Under the pieces are notes generated by a model, which saw only the letters and a program-made list of their open reading frames with translations, did not search any database and had not been told where the DNA came from. From Bacteroidales bacterium UBA1733 (GTDB taxonomy: Bacteria; Bacteroidota; Bacteroidia; Bacteroidales; UBA3663), in NCBI GenBank assembly GCA_002315795.1, contig DCIF01000095.1, positions 1 to 22,729 of the forward strand: DNA of 22,729 nucleotides, written 5' to 3'. The position numbers were made by a program, and so were the translations under genes. Shown here in pieces: positions 7,574-14,955 of this stretch (position 1 is the stretch's first letter; every line of letters starts with the position of its first letter).

Positions 7574-9256
7574 ATGAAAGTTTGCAACATTATAAAAATA
7601 CTAATAATTATATTCTTTAGTATCGGAACCTTCTGCTTCTGGTGGCTGCGCCATCCGGAACTGCTGTCATTCCATGAGCAGAACCAGATGTTTCTCTTCA
7701 CGGGAGATTATTTCCACGAGCGTATCAGCGTCGCTGGTGGTATGGCCGACTATGTGAGCGAATATCTCGTTCAGTTTTATTACTATGCATCCGCAGGTGC
7801 TGCTATTGTGGCGCTGATACTTGTCCTTTTGCAGATAATATCTTATCAGGCTCTCCGGACCATCACCAAAACATGGGACCTCACTCCCTATTTGATGTCC
7901 TGGATTCTCACTATACTCATGTCAGTACACATGATGGACGAGAATACGCTGCTCTCCTTCCCTATTGCCATCATTCTATCTCTGCTGTCCTATTTGATCT
8001 GTCGCCGTGGTGGCTGGGTTTGTCAGCTCATTGGCTCACTACCTCTATACTGGTTAGTAGGACCTGCTTTTATCATTCAGGTAGCATTAGCAGCAGCAGA
8101 AAGCATGAAAGATAGAACCTGGAAGACAGCCATTCTGCCTATCAGTACATTGATCATCTCTGCTGTGGCATGGGTATACATCTGCCGTATGCTCTGGATT
8201 GCTCAGTATCCTTGGGATACCGTGTTGGCTGGCATCAACTATCACCGGCTCACCATCATGAGCATGAGCGCGCCTGCGCTGCAGAACACTATTCTTGCTA
8301 CAATGATCTCGTTTATTGTAGTATTGCCACTGATGCAGTTTTTCAAACAATATTTCCACGATCGAATCAATTTAGATCTGACAACAGCCATCTGTGCTGC
8401 TTGCATATATGGTGGCTTTATCATCGCTCCAAATATCATCAATAATCACCACGACGAGAACACGCACGTCATACTTGAGCAGCTTTACTTGATGCGCAAG
8501 GGAGACTGGAATGGAATCATCGGTAAGGCAGAAGAGTATAATAAGCAACACTTGGCAGCACTTGAAACACCTTTGAGCTGCGCTGCTGTCAATCTCTCTC
8601 TTGAAATGACAGGACAGCTATCTACCCGTATGTTCGAGTTCCCACAGACCGGCATACAGGGCCTATTGATGCCACGCGTTCGCGATAATGTGAGCAATGT
8701 CACCACCATGGAGGCTTTCTGGCAATTAGGATTCATCAATGAGTCTCTGCGCTATGCATTCGACACACAGGAAAGTATTCCAAACACACGCAAGAGTGCC
8801 AGATTCACTCGACGAATGGCAGAGTGTAATATTCTCAATGGCCGCTATGATGTAGCTTCAAAATACATCGATCTGCTCAAGCAGACTCTTTTCTATGACA
8901 CGTGGGCAGAGCATGCAGAGCTGTATTTATATAATGAAGACAGGATCACCGGGTTCCCAGAGTGGAATCAAAAGAAACAGAACCGTCTTTCAAACGATTT
9001 CCTGTTTTACTATCCAGAGATGCCTAAGATGCTTGGTCAACTAGTGCTTCACAACCGAGATAACCGTATGGCCTTTGATTACTTCATGGCGTCATTGCTT
9101 CTGACTGGTGACACACGCAGTTTCTTGGCGAATCTGAACATACAACCACAACCGGGTGTAGATCCTTTCCCCAAAGGCTATATAGAGTATACTGAGTATA
9201 TGAAGACACATGCTGCTCCTGCAGATGCTGTGACTGGAGCAACGGCTACAAGATGA
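7574..9256 (+). CDS. DUF6057-like polytopic membrane protein with helical-repeat C-terminus (module copy 1)
   Basis: A 560-residue inner-membrane protein of unknown function. A GTG start at 7547 would lie inside the promoter, so the ATG at 7574 is chosen. About eight hydrophobic segments are visible (roughly 6-24, 72-94, 105-120, 127-143, 150-172, 186-207, 236-256, 267-288). After the first comes EQNQMFLF and an amphipathic stretch (AGGMADYVSEYLVQFYYYA), which I recall as typical of DUF6057. Residues about 290-560 are soluble and helical, beginning RKGDW and containing IPNTRKSARFTRRMAE and HNRDNRMAFDYF, resembling TPR-like repeats. It lacks the YW-aromatic C-terminal tail of the other two copies. 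Its stop overlaps the next start by ATGA, implying translational coupling with the CxxCH propeller lipoprotein. Confidence 0.78.
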   Translation: MKVCNIIKILIIIFFSIGTFCFWWLRHPELLSFHEQNQMFLFTGDYFHERISVAGGMADYVSEYLVQFYYYASAGAAIVALILVLLQIISYQALRTITKTWDLTPYLMSWILTILMSVHMMDENTLLSFPIAIILSLLSYLICRRGGWVCQLIGSLPLYWLVGPAFIIQVALAAAESMKDRTWKTAILPISTLIISAVAWVYICRMLWIAQYPWDTVLAGINYHRLTIMSMSAPALQNTILATMISFIVVLPLMQFFKQYFHDRINLDLTTAICAACIYGGFIIAPNIINNHHDENTHVILEQLYLMRKGDWNGIIGKAEEYNKQHLAALETPLSCAAVNLSLEMTGQLSTRMFEFPQTGIQGLLMPRVRDNVSNVTTMEAFWQLGFINESLRYAFDTQESIPNTRKSARFTRRMAECNILNGRYDVASKYIDLLKQTLFYDTWAEHAELYLYNEDRITGFPEWNQKKQNRLSNDFLFYYPEMPKMLGQLVLHNRDNRMAFDYFMASLLLTGDTRSFLANLNIQPQPGVDPFPKGYIEYTEYMKTHAAPADAVTGATATR

Positions 9257-10821
9257 ATTCTAAAACAGATAGCAAAGTGAGACACTATTTATATATACTA
9301 TGTTCGTTGACTGTTGCATTGATGGCATTGTCATGTACTGACCGTCCCAAAGATGCCATCTGTCTGGATCAGATCCCTAATATTTATCCAGATTATATTG
9401 ACGTGACTATTCCTGCAGGTCTGGCTCCACTGAATTTCAATCTCATGGCTGATGGTCCTTTGCGTAAAGAAGCTGACATGGACTGCATTGATGTCGTCGT
9501 CAGAGGGAGCAAAGGAGGTGAGATGGTTGCCAATGGTGACTATGCCGACTTTGACATAGACGAATGGCAGACATTGACAGCTCTGAATCAGGGAGGCGAA
9601 CTGACCTTCACGGTCAGCGCCAAAAAAGACGGGAAGTGGATACAGTATAAAGATTTCAAGGTTCAGGTATCAGAATATCCGCTTGAGGACTATGGTCTGA
9701 CTTATCGAAAGATTGCTCCTGGCTACGAGACCTACAGCCACATTGGCAACTTCCAGCGCAATATCCACAACTGGGACGAGGACGCTATCATTGAGTCACA
9801 GTCTGTCCCTGGCCAGTGTATGTCGTGCCATACATCAAACCGCACCAATCCGGCACAATTCACTTTCCAGCTACGTGGCAAGCATGGTGCTACACTGGTG
9901 CAGCGCGAAGTGGAAGAGGGAGACCCTGCGGCTAATGGTCATGCCAATGGCAAACCTATTGCACGAGAGTGGCTGAAGAGTGACCATGACTCTACGCTCT
10001 CTAAGTGCGTGTACCCTTACTGGCACCCTTCTGGCAACTACTGCGCCTACTCGCTCAACCATATCCACCAGCTGTTCTGGACAGGAAAAGAGCGACTCAT
10101 CGAGGTATTTGATGATGCATCAGATGTCATTGTCCTCGATGTTCGCACCCATGAGATTCTACGCTCTCCTCTCGTTGAGCGCACTAAAGAAATCTATGAG
10201 ACCTACCCGGCTTTCTCCGTGGACGGCAAGACGATGTATTTCTGCTCGTCGAAAGCCTACAACTTGCCTGCCGAGGCCGATTCAGTGCGCTATAGCCTCT
10301 GCTCCATCCCTTTCCACGAGGCAGATGGCACGTATGGCGACCATATAGACACGCTCATCAATGCCGCAGCCGAAGGCCACTCCATCACATTCCCACGTCC
10401 TTCGTACGACGGCAAGTGGCTTCTCTACAGCCAGGCCGACTTCGGCAATTTCCCCATTGATCATCAGGAGGCTGACCTCTGGGTGCTCAATCTCGCTACG
10501 GGAGAACGACATGCGCTCACGGAGGCCAATTCCGATCAGACCGAAAGCTATCACAACTGGAGCAGCGACAGCCGCTGGATTGTCTTCACCTCCCGTCGCG
10601 AGGACAGTCTTTACGGCCTCCTCTACCTCTCTTCTGTCGATGATCAAGGCCATGCTACTAAGCCTTTCCTCCTGCCTCAGAAGAACCCATGGCAGTACTA
10701 TCATCACTCTATCTATAGCTACAATGTACCAGACTTTACTTGCGTCAAAGTCGACTTTGACGTGCATGGAGCCTACGAGGAAAGCTTCGGTGATCAGAAG
10801 ATACCGGTTTCAATTCGCTGA
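9253..10821 (+). CDS. CxxCH (heme c motif) Ig-like / PD40 beta-propeller lipoprotein (module copy 1)
   Basis: A 522-residue lipoprotein (signal ends MALSC, Cys28, followed by TDRPKD without an acidic run). Residues about 44-140 form a beta-rich, Ig-like domain opening with YPDYIDVTIP and LAPLNF. A linker then carries CMSCH at residues 189-193 (bases 9817-9831), the canonical site for covalent heme c, followed by LRGKHGAT. The remainder is a propeller of TolB/PD40 type: blades show YWHPSGNYCAYS, FSVDGKTMYF, PSYDGKWLLYS and NWSSDSRWIVFTSRR. FPIDHQEADL holds a conserved histidine that could be a second heme ligand. It starts inside the stop codon of the membrane gene. Role unknown; a periplasmic electron-transfer or redox-sensing lipoprotein is the best inference. 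It is 25 residues longer than the copy 2 and 3 homologues. Confidence 0.8.
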   Translation: MNSKTDSKVRHYLYILCSLTVALMALSCTDRPKDAICLDQIPNIYPDYIDVTIPAGLAPLNFNLMADGPLRKEADMDCIDVVVRGSKGGEMVANGDYADFDIDEWQTLTALNQGGELTFTVSAKKDGKWIQYKDFKVQVSEYPLEDYGLTYRKIAPGYETYSHIGNFQRNIHNWDEDAIIESQSVPGQCMSCHTSNRTNPAQFTFQLRGKHGATLVQREVEEGDPAANGHANGKPIAREWLKSDHDSTLSKCVYPYWHPSGNYCAYSLNHIHQLFWTGKERLIEVFDDASDVIVLDVRTHEILRSPLVERTKEIYETYPAFSVDGKTMYFCSSKAYNLPAEADSVRYSLCSIPFHEADGTYGDHIDTLINAAAEGHSITFPRPSYDGKWLLYSQADFGNFPIDHQEADLWVLNLATGERHALTEANSDQTESYHNWSSDSRWIVFTSRREDSLYGLLYLSSVDDQGHATKPFLLPQKNPWQYYHHSIYSYNVPDFTCVKVDFDVHGAYEESFGDQKIPVSIR

Positions 10822-10827
10822 TAAGAA

Positions 10828-11511
10828 TTATCTGTGAAAACCCGGCTGTGGTAGTTCCCAGTTGATCGTATCTTTGAGAAGTTCATTGAGCTCAGCAACA
10901 CGAAGACTATCGATCTTCCCACTGCGCATTTTATTTATAAAAATGGAAGCAGTATTGCGTCCCATACCCTTGAGCAATGCATAGAGATCGTTTCCCATAG
11001 CTTCACGGATAGAATCAGAATAAAAAGTAACGACCTCTTCTGGTGCACCGGATTTTCGAAGCTGAAACAGCTTGGCATTATCTAAAGCATATTGAGACAT
11101 ACGGTCTTTCCACTGCTGGAGCCCTCTATTCTGAGGGGTGCCCTCAATACATGTACTAATGCTATCAAGCACGACTCTGGTCAGTCCTGGCTCAGTGCAG
11201 ACAAGCAAATCCTGAAAACCATAACGCTGACGCATACTGAGACGAAGCACAGCCATTTGTTCAACATTACCCTCAAAACGAAACCTTCCATCCGCACGGA
11301 CGAAAACTGAGTCAACAGGACGAGGATGAGGTCCCTGCATCGGAACGAGGTACAGACATGCGCTGTCAAACAGATTGGCAGGGAGTGTTCCCTCAATGAC
11401 AAAAACTCCCTCAGGGACAACGGTAGAAGAAGTCTCTTTAGAAGAGCAGCTGCAAAAGACTGCCAAAGAAATGAAGGCCAGCATGGCCAGGATCGGTTGT
11501 ACGCTTTTCAT
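10828..11511 (-). CDS. DUF4369-type lipoprotein without a thioredoxin domain
   Basis: A 227-residue lipoprotein, third gene of the minus-strand operon and 53 bases after the copy 2 propeller gene. The signal peptide ends in FCSCSS, with Cys20 or Cys22 as the lipid site. Residues about 35-130 (FVIEGTLPANLFDSACLYL, VDSVFVRADGRFRFEGN, ending at IEGTPQNRG) resemble the DUF4369 domain that in Bacteroidetes usually precedes a TlpA-like thioredoxin domain. Here residues 131-227 are only predicted helix, with no WCxxC motif, so the redox domain is absent. Its stop faces the stop of copy 1's propeller gene with six bases between, and no terminator is visible there. Function unknown; an accessory of the copy 2 module is inferred from the operon. 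Confidence 0.7.
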   Translation of the reverse strand: MKSVQPILAMLAFISLAVFCSCSSKETSSTVVPEGVFVIEGTLPANLFDSACLYLVPMQGPHPRPVDSVFVRADGRFRFEGNVEQMAVLRLSMRQRYGFQDLLVCTEPGLTRVVLDSISTCIEGTPQNRGLQQWKDRMSQYALDNAKLFQLRKSGAPEEVVTFYSDSIREAMGNDLYALLKGMGRNTASIFINKMRSGKIDSLRVAELNELLKDTINWELPQPGFHR

Positions 11512-11564
11512 AAATAAGGATTGGCAACTGCCATATTATATCATTCTATACATTAACTCAATTT

Positions 11565-13058
11565 TTATTCTCTGACTTTCATTTGCTTACGTTCCTTTGC
11601 ATTGAGTATTTCCTCAGCACGGAGTTTGTCAAAATTGACTGGACCGGAGATAAAGTCTGGCACATTATAACTCATGAAAAGCTCGTTGTAGTACCGACGT
11701 GGATTACGTTGTGGCAATAGGAAAGGTTTTGTCTCACGACCATTCTCGTCAATATGAGCAAAGAAAAGTCGCGTAAAAAGTCCATCGAGGCGACGGCTGG
11801 AGAAAACCATCCACCTACTGTTGCTGCTCCAGTTATGAAAACTCTCAGTATCTGAAGAATTGGCTACTGGCATACGATACTGCTCTACACTATCAATAGG
11901 AGCTGATAGCACAGAAACTGGCACACAATAGAGATCTGCTTCATGATGCCAGATAGGGAACTGGCCATAATCTGCCATCGTGAACATCAGGTGCAGACCA
12001 TCGTAAGAAGGTCTTGGCATGGTAACTGTACGTCCCAAAGCCTCAGCGTTGAGCAAAGTATCTATCTTCTGACCGAAGGTACCATCTTCAGGATGAAAAG
12101 CTATGCTGCAGAGGTTATAATGAAGATCTTTCAGTTCAAAGCTGCCCTCTGGCAAGTGACTGGCCTGACAGAAAAACAGTGTGTTACCATCTGCCGAGAA
12201 AGCCGGGAAAGTCTCCATCACCGAATCTCGAGCCAAAAGTGGTGTTGTGATAAGCTCATTGGTCTGTGTATCATATACGAGCAAATCTGAAGCGCTGTCA
12301 ATCACCTCCACACGATTCTTGTCTCGGATATGGAAAACCTGACGTGTGGTATTGGTACTATAGGCGATGTATCGGCCAGAAGGATGCCAATATGGATAAA
12401 CACAAGAGCCAAGGGTCTGTGGGGTTGCTGTGTTATAAGCCTCCATGTGATTGTCTATACGAAGGATTGTAGCGCCATGCTCACCACGAACGTGCAGACT
12501 CATATCTGAAGGATTGGTACGATTGAAACTGTGACAGTTGACACAACCATGAACCTGAGTATTCTCGAAGAGAGCAGTTTCTTTGAATGTAGATAAATCT
12601 CGCTCATAGATTCCCATCTTACTATAGACTTCATAACCCGGTTCAAGCAAACGATAAGCCACTCCATAGTCAATTGAATCCTTGCTGACGTAAATGCTAA
12701 AGGTGTTATAGGTATGCCAGCCGTCATTCATCTTAGCAGAAACGGTAACCTGCAGTGAGTCGCCAGCATTCTGTGCCAACAACTCATGCCAGTCGTCCAG
12801 ATCAAAGTCGGTCGCTTCCTTTCCCTGTCCATGCAGCTGATGTCCTTTATTGTCGGTAATCACAGCATCAACATAGAGAACAGATGCATCGGCCATACAG
12901 AAGTTAAGTGGAGCAATATTGGCAGGGACAGTAACTCCGACGTAATCAGGGAAGAGTGCAGGCAAGCTATGCTCCAGAGAGGCATTCTGCACAGACTCTC
13001 CACAATTTGTCAATAATAAAGCTGAAAGGCAGCAGACGATATAATAGCTATATTTCAT
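11565..13058 (-). CDS. CxxCH (heme c motif) Ig-like / PD40 beta-propeller lipoprotein (module copy 2)
   Basis: A 497-residue paralogue of the copy 1 lipoprotein, five bases after its membrane partner on the minus strand. The lipobox is LLTNC (Cys19, then Gly-Glu-Ser). The N-terminal domain opens FPDYVGVTVP and IAPLNF. CVNCH at residues 172-176 (bases 12531-12545) is the heme c motif, followed by VRGEHGAT. Propeller blades repeat the same marks: YWHPSGRYIAYS, FSADGNTLFF, PSYDGLHLMFT and NWSSNSRWMVFSSRR, with FPIWHHEADL in the position of the conserved histidine. Conservation of both cysteines and the histidine across diverged copies argues for real heme attachment rather than a chance match. 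It is followed by the DUF4369-type gene in the same operon. Function unknown. Confidence 0.8.
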   Translation of the reverse strand: MKYSYYIVCCLSALLLTNCGESVQNASLEHSLPALFPDYVGVTVPANIAPLNFCMADASVLYVDAVITDNKGHQLHGQGKEATDFDLDDWHELLAQNAGDSLQVTVSAKMNDGWHTYNTFSIYVSKDSIDYGVAYRLLEPGYEVYSKMGIYERDLSTFKETALFENTQVHGCVNCHSFNRTNPSDMSLHVRGEHGATILRIDNHMEAYNTATPQTLGSCVYPYWHPSGRYIAYSTNTTRQVFHIRDKNRVEVIDSASDLLVYDTQTNELITTPLLARDSVMETFPAFSADGNTLFFCQASHLPEGSFELKDLHYNLCSIAFHPEDGTFGQKIDTLLNAEALGRTVTMPRPSYDGLHLMFTMADYGQFPIWHHEADLYCVPVSVLSAPIDSVEQYRMPVANSSDTESFHNWSSNSRWMVFSSRRLDGLFTRLFFAHIDENGRETKPFLLPQRNPRRYYNELFMSYNVPDFISGPVNFDKLRAEEILNAKERKQMKVRE

Positions 13059-13063
13059 ACTGA

Positions 13064-14827
13064 TTAATTACCTGATTTAGGAATACTGAAAAAATAATAG
13101 GACCAATAAGTCTTGGCAAACTTCTCTTTTGCTTTCTCCGGATTGGCAGAAGGACCTGTCATCAAAGAGTAGAAGGTCTTGATGCCATTCACCATATTAG
13201 CATTAAAAATGCTTGGTATAGGTTCAGATGCTTGATGATCACGGCTCCAGAGCAAAAGCAAAGCCTGCTGATAACCATCAGGAATACCCTGATAATTGAG
13301 GGATTCGCTTAATGAATAGTAGCGTTGGAAATTATCAATGTCGCCATTGAGCAGGCAAACAGCCTCAAGATATTCAAAGGCCATGCGGTTCTTACGATTT
13401 GAGAGGAAGAGCTTTCCCAGCATCTGAGAGAGTTCTCCGTCACTGAAAAAATAGTCCTCATTCATCTTACTTCTGCGTAACGGTCCATACTCAGGATGTT
13501 TATTGATTGCTTCCTCATCACCTAACAGTGCCATTGTCTCACAGGCCCACGAACGATAGAAAACCGTATGCTGCAACGACTCAAGATACTTACGAGCTAC
13601 TTCGTATGAGCCATTGATGAGATTAGTCTGAGCTAAACGCTTGTAGCATCGTGCACTCTTCTGGAAATCAGGGATAGCCTCTTGCGCCTCAAATATAAAA
13701 CGCTGAGCCGTATTGATCATTCCTAAATGGTAATAAGCCTCGGAAGTGACTAGTGGACTGAGCGGATCTCGGGTAAACTCCGGAAGTAGACCGATAGTGC
13801 CATTCTGAATGTAGTCAAACATATGGTTGGCCATAATTCCCTTGATAGAAAGCGCCAGATTGAGAGCAGTGACACCAATCTGATTGTTCGGAGCCTGGTG
13901 GTTTGCACTGGTGACAATGCGATTCCACTGTCCGGTACGCGCCATGAAATCATATCCGAACATCTTCTCATCTCGCTCAGAATAGCGTAGGCTGATAGCT
14001 CCGACAGCCAAAAGAATCACAACTGCCGAAGCGATAGAATCAGAAAAAAACTTAGATTTCAACTGGGGGAACCGAAAGCAAACAGGATGTATGGCAAAAA
14101 CGGTCACAGCTATGCATGCAGCCACCCAGATCCAGAGAGGGAAGATACTTGGATAGCGGAAATAATGGGGGCCATAAAAGAGCTCATCAAGAGGAAGACT
14201 TTCCTGATGATGAAAGGCAAAAGGAGTAGATATGGCCACAATGACCATAATTGATGACCATGAAACGGAGGTCAACGAGCGACTCTCCATCAAAGTATAA
14301 AGCATCAGTATTGCGGCAAAAACAAAAGCCATTCCACCAGTCAGATAATAGACAAAAGGAATGACAACACAAGCCACAATAGCACGTGTGGTAGGGTTAT
14401 GGTGTTTAGAGACAACGAGTGCAACATAGAGAGAAATCAGCAAAGCAATCGGTCCGGCAAGCAAAGCATTCTCGTCACAAAGGAAACGAAGACACGCTAT
14501 CATAGGTAGGAAACTCAGTCCAAAGGCTATGGAAGATCTACTTTTGAGTAAGCCATAGGTGCAGCGCTGAATACCTACCAGGACCAATGCAATCAAGGAG
14601 GCACCGACCCAGGCATAAAGACAAAATTGCGTAATGAAACGTGCTATCAAATCAGCCACACCTCCAGGAATAGAGATAACATCAGCCACATAGCTCCATT
14701 GGAAGAGGAACAACTGATATTGTTCTTGATAATGTAGATGGTGTGGATAGAGCAAGGCAAAGAAACTAGCTATTCCTATAGCTAACAATGCCGAAAAAAA
14801 TTCCTGTAAGGATATTAATCGTTTCAT
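13064..14827 (-). CDS. DUF6057-like polytopic membrane protein (module copy 2)
   Basis: A 587-residue inner-membrane protein, first gene of the minus-strand operon. About eight or nine membrane segments lie between residues 9 and 280. Family marks shared with copy 1 are YQEQYQLFLF followed by IPGGVADLIARFITQF, CDENALLAGPIALL at the fourth segment, and a soluble part beginning RTGQW near residue 297. That part contains FEAQEAIPDFQKSARCYKRL, NLINGSYEVARKYLESLQ and SNRKNRMAFEYLEAVCLLNGD, an alpha-helical TPR-like array. The tail FAKTYWSYYFF is shared with copy 3 but not copy 1. The ATG at 14827 lies about 25 bases downstream of the predicted start of transcription. Function unknown; it probably acts with the lipoprotein encoded five bases downstream. 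Confidence 0.78.
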   Translation of the reverse strand: MKRLISLQEFFSALLAIGIASFFALLYPHHLHYQEQYQLFLFQWSYVADVISIPGGVADLIARFITQFCLYAWVGASLIALVLVGIQRCTYGLLKSRSSIAFGLSFLPMIACLRFLCDENALLAGPIALLISLYVALVVSKHHNPTTRAIVACVVIPFVYYLTGGMAFVFAAILMLYTLMESRSLTSVSWSSIMVIVAISTPFAFHHQESLPLDELFYGPHYFRYPSIFPLWIWVAACIAVTVFAIHPVCFRFPQLKSKFFSDSIASAVVILLAVGAISLRYSERDEKMFGYDFMARTGQWNRIVTSANHQAPNNQIGVTALNLALSIKGIMANHMFDYIQNGTIGLLPEFTRDPLSPLVTSEAYYHLGMINTAQRFIFEAQEAIPDFQKSARCYKRLAQTNLINGSYEVARKYLESLQHTVFYRSWACETMALLGDEEAINKHPEYGPLRRSKMNEDYFFSDGELSQMLGKLFLSNRKNRMAFEYLEAVCLLNGDIDNFQRYYSLSESLNYQGIPDGYQQALLLLWSRDHQASEPIPSIFNANMVNGIKTFYSLMTGPSANPEKAKEKFAKTYWSYYFFSIPKSGN

Positions 14828-14858
14828 TGATATGCAAGTGTCCTGAAAAAAACAGGGA

Positions 14859-14890
14859 CAAAGATACTCAATATCCAGAACATAAACAAA
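14859..14890 (-). promoter_or_regulatory. Promoter of module copy 2 operon (minus strand)
   Basis: On the minus strand, TTTG at 14890-14887 and TATCTTTG at 14866-14859 are separated by exactly 20 bases, matching the Bacteroidetes consensus. Predicted start near 14853, giving a leader of about 26 bases before the ATG at 14827. It sits back to back with the copy 3 promoter. Confidence 0.82.
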
Positions 14891-14904
14891 AAATGAAACA
14901 TTTT

Positions 14905-14936
14905 TTTGGCTTTTTAGCAGAAAAGTAGTATCTTCG
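14905..14936 (+). promoter_or_regulatory. Promoter of module copy 3 operon
   Basis: TTTG at 14905-14908 and TATCTTCG at 14929-14936 are separated by 20 bases; the -7 box has one mismatch to TAnnTTTG. The predicted start is near 14942, leaving about 14 bases to the ATG at 14956. Its -33 box is only 14 bases from that of the divergent copy 2 promoter. Confidence 0.75.
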
Positions 14937-14955
14937 CAGCGCTAATTCACACAGA

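Noticed and set aside
10282..10837. Overlapping open frames of about 160 codons on both strands inside the copy 1 propeller gene
   Set aside because: They are shadows of a gene whose PD40 blades and paralogues are clearly in the plus frame starting at 9253.
13064..14827. O-antigen ligase or glycosyltransferase assignment for the polytopic proteins
   Set aside because: They have many membrane segments and a helical tail, but no recognisable ligase or GT-C motif such as a loop DxD. The unknown-function DUF6057-like assignment fits better.
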